Below are positions 15,839 through 23,302 of a stretch of DNA of 35,119 nucleotides, piece after piece. A program made the translations under genes and the position numbers. Position 1 is the stretch's first letter. Every line of letters begins with the position of its first letter. The notes under the pieces were generated by a model. That model had not been told where the DNA came from. It was given only the letters and a program-made list of their open reading frames with translations, and ran no database searches. This DNA comes from JAFGKM01 sp964408175. Lineage in GTDB: Bacteria > Ratteibacteria > UBA8468 > B48-G9 > JAFGKM01. The stretch spans positions 1-35,119 of the forward strand of contig CAYOYL010000236.1 in the NCBI GenBank assembly GCA_964408175.1, written 5' to 3'.

Positions 15839-16357
15839 ATGAGAAAGATGAAAATAAAACATATTTGGGTCTTACCGTGCATTTTCTTATCTCTCGCAGG
15901 TATCTCATTATCGTCAGATGCGGTTTCTATCAGAGACCTCTTTGAGGAATCACAGAAGTATGATGGACAGATGGTGGTGATAACAGGAGAGGTTGTGGGA
16001 GATATAATGCGGGACGGAGAAAATTTCTGGGTCAATGTTGGAAATAATGGTTTTTTCATAGGCGTTGTTCTTAACGCTGAACTTAGAAACAGGATAGGAC
16101 ATACGGGCAGATACAATATGAAAGGCGATATTATTGAGATTTCAGGGGTCTATCATCTTCATTGCCCGCAACATATGGGGGAAAGAGATATCCATGCAGA
16201 GCAGATTGAGATTCTTACGGTTGGAGAGCAACAGGAGGAATTCATAGAAACCGGTAAGGTTGTTATGAGCATTATATTGGGTCTTGTAACGATAATCTTT
16301 GTCTTTTACACCCACCGCAGGAATATCCGTAGAGATAACGGCGACCGGCAGAGTTAA
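15839..16357 (+). CDS. Predicted membrane protein with OB-fold-like domain
   Basis: Unnamed protein of 172 residues from the chosen ATG. It has a signal-like N terminus (HIWVLPCIFLSLAGISLSSDA), a central beta-rich region at about 25-125 (YDGQMVVITGEVVGD, NFWVNVGNNGFFIGVV, YNMKGDIIEISGVYHLHCPQH) that resembles the OB-fold nucleic-acid-binding-like domains seen in some periplasmic proteins, and a C-terminal membrane helix (VVMSIILGLVTIIFVFY) with a basic tail. Thus the domain should face the periplasm. The start is uncertain: TTG 15827, ATG 15839 and ATG 15848 are all in frame. Its last 86 bases overlap the end of miaB on the other strand. Confidence 0.7.
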   Translation: MRKMKIKHIWVLPCIFLSLAGISLSSDAVSIRDLFEESQKYDGQMVVITGEVVGDIMRDGENFWVNVGNNGFFIGVVLNAELRNRIGHTGRYNMKGDIIEISGVYHLHCPQHMGERDIHAEQIEILTVGEQQEEFIETGKVVMSIILGLVTIIFVFYTHRRNIRRDNGDRQS

Positions 16358-17600
16358 AAACTACAGATTCAAGTCTGCCTAACTGTGAAACTTTAGATTC
16401 AAAAAGGACCGATTTATTATATGATGACCTCGCTAAAAAAAAGTTTTCTTTTTTCCCACTGGGTTTAAGAACAAAAACATTGTCGGTTTTGCCTACAAAT
16501 CGTCTGTTCCTTCTTAAAGATATCTCTTCCTGAATATTCTGTACCACCTGATGTCTTCTTTCCTTTTCCTCCTGCGTTACGTCGTCTTTCATTCTGGAGG
16601 CTGCTGTATCAGGTCTTGGTGAATATTTGAAGATAAACAGGTCGTCAAACTCAATATCCTTTATTGCAGAACAGGTTTTTTCAAAATCCTCTTCTGTTTC
16701 CGAAGGGAATCCGACAATAATATCTGAGGTAATTGAAATATCCCGTGTGACTTGCCGGGCCTCAGCAATTACTTCAAGATATCTTTCAAATGTATATCTT
16801 CTGTTCATCCGTTTCAATATCCTGTTTGATGCTGACTGTATGGGAAGATGCAGGTGTTTGTATAACTTAGGCAGATATTTAAAAGAAAGGAGGAGTTCGT
16901 CAGGAATATCCTTTGGATGTGAGGTTAGAAATCCTATACGCAGTATCCCATTAATATTGTGTATCTTCTCCAGAAGTTCCGTGAACCCCATTCCTGTGAT
17001 GCTTCTGTACTCGTTAACGTTTTGACCGAGCAAAATAATCTCTCTTATTCCCTGTCCGGTCAGAGATTCTATCTCCTTATAGATATCTTCAGGGTTTTTA
17101 CTTACAAGTTTTCCCCGGGTGAATGGAACAACGCAAAATGTACAGTAATTCTCACATCCTTTCGTAATTGTTACAAATGCGTGAAGGTCACCGCGGACGA
17201 TGACAGGTAGGTCAATAAAAGGTTGTTCACTCTCTCCTGTAACACACACTCCTCTTTTGGAAGTTTCCAGCAGTTCTGGCAGACGGTGGTAATTATTGGC
17301 ACCGCATACAATGTCTATAAAATGGTATTTTTCCTGGAGTCTTTTTCCGTACAGGTTGGCAGTGCACCCGAACAGGCAAAGAAACTTACCCTCTCTTCTC
17401 AGATATTGATGTGAACTGAGGAATGCGATGGCCCTATCTTCAGCATGTTGCCTGACACTGCATGCGTTCACTGCAATAAAATCCGCTTCTTCCGGAGAAT
17501 CTGTCTGAGCATACCCGTGTTCTTTCAGGAGAGCCAGTATCTTCTCCGAGTCGTAAAAATTCATCTGACACCCATATGTCCTTATATATATTTTTTTCAT
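16272..17600 (-). CDS. miaB: tRNA-2-methylthio-N6-dimethylallyladenosine synthase
   Basis: Radical-SAM methylthiotransferase that modifies A37 of tRNAs reading codons that begin with U. The 442 residues contain the N-terminal MTTase domain with cluster cysteines C11, C47 and C79, the radical-SAM motif C149-x3-C153-x2-C156, and a C-terminal TRAM domain from about 370. The TRAM domain runs to GYS; the final ~15 residues, including CGGCKRQR, look like a tail beyond the usual end. That region lies opposite the 3' end of the OB-fold-like gene. The start is the family-typical MKKIYIRTYGCQMN; no clear ribosome site is visible. feoB lies 36 bases upstream on the same strand. Confidence 0.94.
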   Translation of the reverse strand: MKKIYIRTYGCQMNFYDSEKILALLKEHGYAQTDSPEEADFIAVNACSVRQHAEDRAIAFLSSHQYLRREGKFLCLFGCTANLYGKRLQEKYHFIDIVCGANNYHRLPELLETSKRGVCVTGESEQPFIDLPVIVRGDLHAFVTITKGCENYCTFCVVPFTRGKLVSKNPEDIYKEIESLTGQGIREIILLGQNVNEYRSITGMGFTELLEKIHNINGILRIGFLTSHPKDIPDELLLSFKYLPKLYKHLHLPIQSASNRILKRMNRRYTFERYLEVIAEARQVTRDISITSDIIVGFPSETEEDFEKTCSAIKDIEFDDLFIFKYSPRPDTAASRMKDDVTQEEKERRHQVVQNIQEEISLRRNRRFVGKTDNVFVLKPSGKKENFFLARSSYNKSVLFESKVSQLGRLESVVFNSAGRRYLYGYSCGGCKRQRLSLQDPI

Positions 17601-17636
17601 GATATTGGGCGTGAATAGGATAGGAAATCTCTAACA

Positions 17637-19541
17637 TTATAAAAAAAGATTGATTCCTCTCCATGCCAGACCGGCGAACAAAAGACCATAAATGGCTGAT
17701 AGTAGGGTTAAGAGAAACGCCTTACCAAATCCGAATTCCTTCCAGAGTATCCCGGAAGCAATCATACAGGGAATCCCCACCGTGGTTGCCACTCCAAATG
17801 TGTATATCTGTAAAGGTGACATAACTGAATCTATATTATTACCAAGAACAGAAAAAAGCATTGCAGCAGAAAGGTCTTTTTGTAAATATGCAAATGCCCA
17901 TGGAATGATTGCCTTATCAGGTAAATTTAACCACCATGTGATAGGCGAAAAGGGTTTTACGATTACCTGTGTAACCCCCAATTTATCAAGGGCCCCGTAT
18001 ATAATCCCTCCTATGACCAAAAACGGGATTACTATATAAACAAAGGTTTTCATCCTTATCCAACTCTTTATGATAATATTCCTGATTGAGGGTATTCTGT
18101 AGGGTGGTAACTCTGGTAACTCGTATAGAGCAGGTTTTTTCTTCAGATGCGCAATTTTTTTTACAAAATAACCAAAAATTAAAAATGCAACTGCAATGGA
18201 AGCAAAAACTGCAACGGCCATACCTTTGCCGCCAAAGTGTCCAACTATTCCCATTACTATTGCGGTACGGGAAGAACAGGGAACTGCGGTAAAAAGAGTT
18301 GCAGTACAAAACCTCTCTTTTTCTGACGATAGAACCCTTGTGGCCCTGATACCCGGTGCGGTACAGCCAAGACCAAGAGCAAGTGGGATAATTGCTTTCC
18401 CCGGAAGATTCAGCCTTCCCAAAAATCTCCCGAGGTTAATAACGAACCTTGAAAGAACACCTGTATCTTCAATCAGAGTAAAAAGGAAATAGAATAAAAA
18501 GACATATGGCAGAGCAATGGCAATACCTGCCATTACCCCTGTCAGTCCCATCTCCAAAACCGTACCGAAGAAACCACCCAGCAGTTGAATTTGGGGAAGA
18601 AAAACGTTTTCAATAAAATGCATCAGGGATTCTTCTATCCAGCCTCCAAGATAAAGTAATGCGCCAAAGATAAAAGAGAATGTTAGTAATGTAATAGCAG
18701 GTCCCCAAAATCTATGGAGAATAATCCTGTCAATCCGTTCTTCCAGACTTTTGGCTGTTTCATCAACCTGTACTATCCGGGTAACTCTTTTTGCAATGAA
18801 AGCGGCGGTACCGAATCTGGCTATTGCTATATCCTGACTGATTCTTGGATGTTCTTTTAGCCCCTCTTTTACCTGCTCAACTATCTTTTTGTCTTTTAAA
18901 TGCTTATAAAAGTCAACGTCTTCTTCCAGAAGTCTGAGGGCTATAAACCTTTCAGGTAAAGAATTTTTTACTATTTGCGGTAATATTTTTTCTATGGCTT
19001 TCTCTATATGGTCATCGTACTTTATGTTAAAAGGGAGAGTCTTGTTTTCTTTAATATTTATAAGGATATCTATCAGTTCGTTTACCCGGTACTTAGTTAA
19101 GGGGTTTATGGGAACAACCGGTATACCGAGTATTTCAGATAGTTTTTCATGTTCAATTGTTATCCCTTTTTTTTCAGCGCTTTCAACAAAATTCAAGGCC
19201 AACACAACGGAGAGTCCTGCTTCCAGAACCTGAAATGCAAAGTAGAGACTTCTTTCAAGTGAATCACTATCGGCAACGATTATTGCTCCGTCCACTTCTT
19301 CTTCAAAAAGCGCCTTCTCAGTAACCTTCTCTTCTTCCGACATATCAGAGATGGAATATATCCCCGGAGTATCTACAATCTCTATCCTTTCACCATCAAT
19401 TATTTTTACCGCTCTGGTTACTTCAACGGTTGTTCCTGGATAATTGGATACTATAACCTTTGGGCCTACCATGGCATTAAGTAATGAAGATTTCCCTACA
19501 TTAGGCTGACCGAGCAGAAGAATCTTAAATTTTATATCCAT
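17637..19541 (-). CDS. feoB: Ferrous iron transporter B
   Basis: GTP-dependent Fe(II) importer of the inner membrane, 634 residues. The cytoplasmic G domain shows GQPNVGKSS (G1), GTT (G2) and VDTPGIY (G3); the G4 element appears as NFVE, a weak form of NxxD. After the helical spacer, the gate regions are evident, for example LGLGCTAPGIRATRVL and AVPCSSRTAIVMGIVG with conserved cysteines. It is shorter than the 773-residue E. coli protein but normal for many bacteria. The ATG at 19541 has GAGGT 8 bases upstream; the TTG at 19556 is less likely. The start lies inside the end of the regulator gene, so regulator and transporter are co-transcribed, with FeoA supplied as a domain of the regulator. 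Confidence 0.94.
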   Translation of the reverse strand: MDIKFKILLLGQPNVGKSSLLNAMVGPKVIVSNYPGTTVEVTRAVKIIDGERIEIVDTPGIYSISDMSEEEKVTEKALFEEEVDGAIIVADSDSLERSLYFAFQVLEAGLSVVLALNFVESAEKKGITIEHEKLSEILGIPVVPINPLTKYRVNELIDILINIKENKTLPFNIKYDDHIEKAIEKILPQIVKNSLPERFIALRLLEEDVDFYKHLKDKKIVEQVKEGLKEHPRISQDIAIARFGTAAFIAKRVTRIVQVDETAKSLEERIDRIILHRFWGPAITLLTFSFIFGALLYLGGWIEESLMHFIENVFLPQIQLLGGFFGTVLEMGLTGVMAGIAIALPYVFLFYFLFTLIEDTGVLSRFVINLGRFLGRLNLPGKAIIPLALGLGCTAPGIRATRVLSSEKERFCTATLFTAVPCSSRTAIVMGIVGHFGGKGMAVAVFASIAVAFLIFGYFVKKIAHLKKKPALYELPELPPYRIPSIRNIIIKSWIRMKTFVYIVIPFLVIGGIIYGALDKLGVTQVIVKPFSPITWWLNLPDKAIIPWAFAYLQKDLSAAMLFSVLGNNIDSVMSPLQIYTFGVATTVGIPCMIASGILWKEFGFGKAFLLTLLSAIYGLLFAGLAWRGINLFL

Positions 19542-20133
19542 ATCTTGATACCTCAATCTGTCTGGCTATCTCGTCACCCACTGCAAAACTTTTACCGCTG
19601 ATACTGATAACTATACCATCAGGGATGCTGTACTTGACCCTGATTTTTTCTCCCAGACATATTCCCATACTAACCATCCTTTCAAATAATGCATAATCGT
19701 AGAGTTTAATATCGGTTATTATACCTGCTTTGTTAAATCCAAGTTCCTTCAGGGGGATGCCATACATTTTAAATGTGGAGATTTTCTTAATATTATTGAG
19801 AACCTCTCTGGAAACGTAATGTTCAAGGATGTGGGCCTTTTCGTGGGCTTTTCCCTCTTCTTGCTTGTTTTCTTTAAAATATTCCTCAATTATAAGGTGT
19901 CTCTTTACTATATCCTCTGCCTGTTTTATCCCGGTCTCTGTCAAAGAAACAAAACCACCTTTAATGTATATCAACCTTTCTTTCTCAAGAGCACTCAAAG
20001 ATTCCTGGATGCAGTGGGGAGAGGCTTCAATTTCCCTTTCTATAAGATGTCTGGTAGTAGAACCTTCTTTTTCGTCCATTATCCTCAAGATGTCTTCTTT
20101 TACTATCTTCAGGATAGTATCTTTCTCTTCCAT
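19525..20133 (-). CDS. DtxR-family metal-dependent regulator with FeoA-like C-terminal domain
   Basis: Iron- or manganese-sensing repressor, 202 residues. It has an N-terminal winged helix (about 5-65: STTRHLIEREIEASPHCIQ, then LYI-type wing with KGGFVSLTETG), a metal-binding dimerisation region with RHLIIEEYF and HEKAHILEHYVS, and a C-terminal SH3/FeoA-like domain at about 120-200 (PLKELGFNKAGIITDI, RMVSMGICLGEKIRV, SFAVGDEIARQIEV). Placement directly before feoB, which lacks a separate feoA, supports control of ferrous iron uptake. The ATG at 20133 follows AAAGG at 7 bases; a GTG at 20151 is the alternative. A perfect inverted repeat upstream is a candidate operator. Confidence 0.9.
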   Translation of the reverse strand: MEEKDTILKIVKEDILRIMDEKEGSTTRHLIEREIEASPHCIQESLSALEKERLIYIKGGFVSLTETGIKQAEDIVKRHLIIEEYFKENKQEEGKAHEKAHILEHYVSREVLNNIKKISTFKMYGIPLKELGFNKAGIITDIKLYDYALFERMVSMGICLGEKIRVKYSIPDGIVISISGKSFAVGDEIARQIEVSRYGYKI

Positions 20134-20186
20134 ATAAACGCCTTTCTTCACTATTTTACAGTATTTTCCCTCAGGAGATAAACAGA

Positions 20187-20209
20187 ACGTAAGGTATCAA
20201 ACCTTACGT
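20187..20209. promoter_or_regulatory. Candidate operator upstream of the DtxR-feoB operon
   Basis: ACGTAAGGT-atcaa-ACCTTACGT is a perfect 9-bp inverted repeat. It resembles the TAAGGT/ACCTTA dyads bound by DtxR-type repressors and lies about 35-60 bases upstream of a TAAAAT -10 candidate (20158-20153, minus strand). It also spans the stop codon of the DUF4321 gene; no T-run follows, so an intrinsic terminator is less likely. Confidence 0.5.
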
Positions 20210-20454
20210 AAACTGAACAGACATCCTGCTATAATACCAAAAAGTGTAAGAATGTTAAAATTGAAACTGATGCCAAAATTGATGGAGAATATGATAAGGT
20301 CAAGTTTTTCTATACTCCACAGGGGCTTTATCGCAGCGGACATTACTTCATAGAGAGCCCAGTGTTCAGGGATGAAAAGTAACAGTAACTCATTAAGGGC
20401 GGTACCGAGCATTGCCGATATGAAAATAATTATCAATATGTAAAATATCTTCAT
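20197..20454 (-). CDS. DUF4321-like small membrane protein
   Basis: 85 residues with two hydrophobic helices: an N-terminal one (IFYILIIIFISAMLGTALNELL) and a C-terminal one (NFNILTLFGIIAGCLFSL). Between them is a segment ending LDLIIFSINFGISFNFN, the pattern I associate with DUF4321 (two helices with an intervening strand-like DLGLISLTFGFSF-type motif). The function is unknown. It has its own promoter just upstream with leaderless geometry and ends in the inverted repeat that precedes the iron operon on the same strand. Confidence 0.7.
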   Translation of the reverse strand: MKIFYILIIIFISAMLGTALNELLLLFIPEHWALYEVMSAAIKPLWSIEKLDLIIFSINFGISFNFNILTLFGIIAGCLFSLRKV

Positions 20455-20461
20455 ACTATTT

Positions 20462-20489
20462 ATTTTACTCCCAACATTTTACAAGTCAA
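20462..20489 (-). promoter_or_regulatory. DUF4321 promoter, leaderless geometry
   Basis: On the minus strand TTGACT (20489-20484), 16 bp, TAAAAT (20467-20462), then 7 bases to the ATG at 20454. The expected transcript start coincides with the start codon, as at trpD. Confidence 0.6.
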
Positions 20490-20493
20490 ATTA

Positions 20494-20522
20494 TTGATAG
20501 ACAGAATATTTGGTGGTATATT
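20494..20522 (+). promoter_or_regulatory. Promoter of the CsgG-lipoprotein gene cluster
   Basis: TTGATA (20494-20499), 17 bp, TATATT (20517-20522). The predicted start is near 20529, giving a leader of about 130 bases that contains the palindromic repeat at 20593-20629. It diverges from the DUF4321 promoter only 4 bases away. Confidence 0.55.
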
Positions 20523-20592
20523 ATTAATAGAAAGGTTATTGGGAATACAGTGAGGTTGAATAGAAGGGAAGGGAGCGGGGGAGAGAAGAAGG

Positions 20593-20629
20593 AAAATACC
20601 CCTTTATTAAAGGGGGTTAGAGGGGATTT
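20593..20629. repeat. Nested palindromic repeat in the lipoprotein leader
   Basis: An inner palindrome CCCCTTTATTAAAGGGG is flanked by a partner arm (TTAGAGGGGATTT) that can pair with the AAATACCCCT side instead. This AAATCCCC...AAAGGGGG type of element is a familiar dispersed intergenic repeat in many environmental bacterial genomes. The frame upstream of the lipoprotein ATG translates through it, but the ATG at 20661 with its own ribosome site makes that translation spurious. Confidence 0.6.
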
Positions 20630-20660
20630 GGAGAGTCAGGGAAAATTTGGAGGAGAAAAA

Positions 20661-21995
20661 ATGTTTATTCTACTTAAAAGGTTGTTGTTTGTATTGGGAG
20701 TTTTACTTTTGTGTGCTTCTTGTGCAACTACAGATACTGAGGTAACAACCAAGGTTACAACGGGTGGGGCGTCAGCAGCCGATATTTTGTCTTACGAAGG
20801 ACCAAAAGCAAGAATTGCAGTGGGAAACTTTGAGGTTAAGGCTGGGAGAGCATACGGCAGAATTGGTGATGGCACGCAGGAGATGCTTATAGATGCTCTT
20901 TTCAAAACTAACAGATTTATAGTGCTTGAGAGTGACGCACTTGATGACATAAAAAATGAGTATGAACTGGGCGAAAGTGGCTGGGCAAAATCTGCTCCGG
21001 AAAAAGGAACTTTTGAAACTGCAGATATTATCCTAACAGGGGCTATCACCGCATTTGAACCGAATTATCAGGGCAGAACCGGAGGAGGAATTGTGGTGCC
21101 TCTCCCATGGAAGATAGGGGGAGGACTCAAAATAGAAAAAAAAGAGGCTTATATTGCAGCAAGTATCCGACTTGTTGATGTCTACACAAGAAGGATAATA
21201 AAAACAGGTACTGTTGAAGGTTATTCTTCACGGTCAAGTCTGGGGATTATAGGCGGTGGGCTTATAGGTTCAGTTGCCCTGGGAGCGGGGTTTGAAAGTT
21301 ACAAAAACACCCCTATGGAAAAGGCGGTTATGATAATGCTTGAAAATGCCATAACTGAAATTGTCAGCAGTGTACCATCCGATTATTACAGGTATACGCC
21401 TGAAGGCAAATTGGTTACGGCAAAAAGCACCTCTAATACAGGGGTAAAGAGTCTGGGCATAGTTGGAGGACAGGACATATTTACCGCTGGTGAAAAAGCT
21501 TTGTATATGGAAGATTTCAGTAAATATAACCTGGGGATGGTACCTAAAGGGTGGATACTGTCAGATGCGTCTGTGGAGATAGCTGAATATGCAGAAAAAA
21601 AATGGATGAGGTTTCTGAGAGAAGGGAAGGTACAAAAGAAGATAAGCACCTCAGGTAATTATTCCCTTGAGGTTACCATGTTTATTCCGGACAGACAAAC
21701 CGCGCTCTCTCTGAAGTATGGCAGTGTACCGGAAATATCCATAGAAAATACTTTGGTAAGGATAGGTGAAAATTCAATTGGTGAATTTGAGCATGGAGAC
21801 GGCCTGCACAGAATTGCAGTTTCAACAAAAGGGGAACAGGCGGTTTTTTATATTGATGAAAAAAGGATATATGCAACCTCTATAGAGAAAGATTATTCTG
21901 AAAATCTGACCGTATCTGTAAAAGGGATAGATATAAACAGGGGTAAAGAGGTGTTATTTACAGATATAAAAGTAGCAGAGTACAACCACCAGTGA
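20661..21995 (+). CDS. CsgG-like lipoprotein with extra C-terminal domain
   Basis: 444 residues. The N-terminal signal (MFILLKRLLFVLGVLLLCASC) ends in a Cys at 21 that could be lipidated, although its lipobox (CASC) is imperfect. Residues ~45-240 match the CsgG/curli-assembly fold: RIAVGNFEVK, MLIDALFKTNRFIVLES, TADIILTGAITAFE, YIAASIRLVDVYTRRI, EKAVMIMLENAITEIV. Known relatives form outer-membrane pores or anchor secretion systems. Residues ~290-444 are a separate beta-rich domain (MYEDFSKYNLGMVPKGW, LHRIAVSTKGEQAVFYIDEKRIY) resembling LamG-like jelly rolls. The ATG at 20661 follows GGAGG and begins a proper signal peptide; the frame is open 111 bases further upstream through a repeat. No csgEF or curlin gene lies near. 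Confidence 0.8.
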   Translation: MFILLKRLLFVLGVLLLCASCATTDTEVTTKVTTGGASAADILSYEGPKARIAVGNFEVKAGRAYGRIGDGTQEMLIDALFKTNRFIVLESDALDDIKNEYELGESGWAKSAPEKGTFETADIILTGAITAFEPNYQGRTGGGIVVPLPWKIGGGLKIEKKEAYIAASIRLVDVYTRRIIKTGTVEGYSSRSSLGIIGGGLIGSVALGAGFESYKNTPMEKAVMIMLENAITEIVSSVPSDYYRYTPEGKLVTAKSTSNTGVKSLGIVGGQDIFTAGEKALYMEDFSKYNLGMVPKGWILSDASVEIAEYAEKKWMRFLREGKVQKKISTSGNYSLEVTMFIPDRQTALSLKYGSVPEISIENTLVRIGENSIGEFEHGDGLHRIAVSTKGEQAVFYIDEKRIYATSIEKDYSENLTVSVKGIDINRGKEVLFTDIKVAEYNHQ

Positions 21996-22714
21996 TGAAT
22001 ACGATAGGTATTGAGGTAGGAAACAGCAGGCTGAAACTCGGCGTGTTTCAGGATTCAAAACTTGTTGAGGTAAGGGTTATTCAGACTCAGGATGTTGAGT
22101 CACTGAGTCTGCCTGCCGGATGGGAAAAAATAAAACCTGTACGTATTGGGGTGGCTTCTGTTGTCCCTTCAGTCAACCCTGTAATTAAGAAGAAATTCAG
22201 CAGTTTTTATAGAAAACATCCCTTAATCATCAGACCTTCAGGTTGCGGTATCCCTTTGAAGATAAAAAATCCTGAGACTGTCGGTGTTGACAGGGTCTTA
22301 AATTGTAAGGCGGCTATGAGATTGTTTGGTTCTCCTGTTATTGTGGTTGACATCGGGACAGCAATAACAATTGACGCGGCGGCAAAAACAGCAGGATTTA
22401 CAGGAGGCTGCATTATTCCTAATGGAAAACTGTGGATGGATGCTCTAACCACCACGTCTATGATAAAAGGGGGTAGAATTATTTCCGCAAGATTCCCCGG
22501 GAAAAACACTGATGAAGCAATATCTGCCGGGATCAGGTATGGTATTCCGGGTGCCATAAACAGTATATTAACCCATGCCTTCAAAAAATATCCATCCGCC
22601 ATGTTGGTTTTAACAGGGGGAGGTATCAATAGAAATATCTTGAGGGATATTTCCTTCAAGGGTATAACAAGAAAATATCTCACCATGGAAGGTGTCGGCT
22701 TTGTAATAGGTTAA
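21995..22714 (+). CDS. coaX: Type III pantothenate kinase
   Basis: Phosphorylates pantothenate, the first step of CoA synthesis. The 239 residues contain the ASKHA-fold motifs: GIEVGNSRLKLG (phosphate 1), VGVDRVLNC (the G-x-D-R substrate motif), VVDIGTAITID (phosphate 2) and VLTGGGINR. Oddly, the first motif has Glu where the family normally has an Asp (D-x-G-N-[ST]), the residue that positions the metal. The ATG overlaps the upstream stop (TGATG). A coaB gene lies at 34276, and a minimal birA follows, a common pairing for coaX. Confidence 0.9.
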   Translation: MNTIGIEVGNSRLKLGVFQDSKLVEVRVIQTQDVESLSLPAGWEKIKPVRIGVASVVPSVNPVIKKKFSSFYRKHPLIIRPSGCGIPLKIKNPETVGVDRVLNCKAAMRLFGSPVIVVDIGTAITIDAAAKTAGFTGGCIIPNGKLWMDALTTTSMIKGGRIISARFPGKNTDEAISAGIRYGIPGAINSILTHAFKKYPSAMLVLTGGGINRNILRDISFKGITRKYLTMEGVGFVIG

Positions 22715-22735
22715 TCTCAAAAGGACCACCCGGGA

Positions 22736-23302
22736 ATGGGATGCAAAAAAACTTCTGTGATACAGGGAATTTCGGTATACCACTATGGGAAGGTTGTTTC
22801 CACGATGGATACAGCGGAAGAGATTTTACGCAAAGGGAAAACTGGAATAGTGACGGCAACAGAACAGTCCAGAGGAAAAGGCAGATATGGAAGGGAGTGG
22901 TTTTCTCGCCCCGGAGGCCTTTATTTCTCATGGATTTTAAAGAGTATGGAGGTCCCTCATCTCTCAGAACTTTTGTCATTGACGACTGTTAAATCTCTAT
23001 ACTTTTTCGGAATAATTTGCAAGATAAAGATGCCTAATGATATAATAATGGATGGGAAAAAAATAGCAGGTATTCTCATTGTAAAGAAAAGAGATGTTTA
23101 TGTAGCAGGTGTCGGGATAAATGTGAATAACGAAACAGGAGAAGCATCTGAAAGGATTTCTATCAAGCAGATTTTGAACAGGGAGGTTGTAATAGATGAA
23201 GTACTGGAACAGTTTATTAAAACCTTCCTCACATCCAAAAAACAGTTTGCAGAGAACGGAAGGTTATCTCTGCAGGATTGGAGTAAATACCTAATAAAAT
23301 GA
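22736..23302 (+). CDS. birA: Biotin-[acetyl-CoA-carboxylase] ligase, minimal form
   Basis: Attaches biotin to the carboxyl carrier protein. The 188 residues cover only the catalytic domain: VSTMDTAEE, the biotinyl-AMP loop SRGKGRYGREW, SRPGGLYFSW, KMPNDIIMDGKKIAGIL and VAGVGINVNN. There is no N-terminal helix-turn-helix, so it is not a biotin repressor, and the C-terminal SH3-like domain seems shortened or missing compared with the usual ~235-residue single-function ligases. The start at 22736 leaves a normal lead-in to the first strand. It ends in an ATGA overlap with the CNNM gene. Confidence 0.88.
   Translation: MGCKKTSVIQGISVYHYGKVVSTMDTAEEILRKGKTGIVTATEQSRGKGRYGREWFSRPGGLYFSWILKSMEVPHLSELLSLTTVKSLYFFGIICKIKMPNDIIMDGKKIAGILIVKKRDVYVAGVGINVNNETGEASERISIKQILNREVVIDEVLEQFIKTFLTSKKQFAENGRLSLQDWSKYLIK

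Noticed and set aside
20550..20660. Upstream extension of the lipoprotein reading frame
   Set aside because: It translates through a palindromic repeat and would bury the signal peptide; the ATG at 20661 has a good ribosome site and starts a lipoprotein signal.
22207..22686. 159-codon open frame opposite coaX
   Set aside because: It is a shadow of the coaX codon pattern, has no recognisable protein and no ribosome site.
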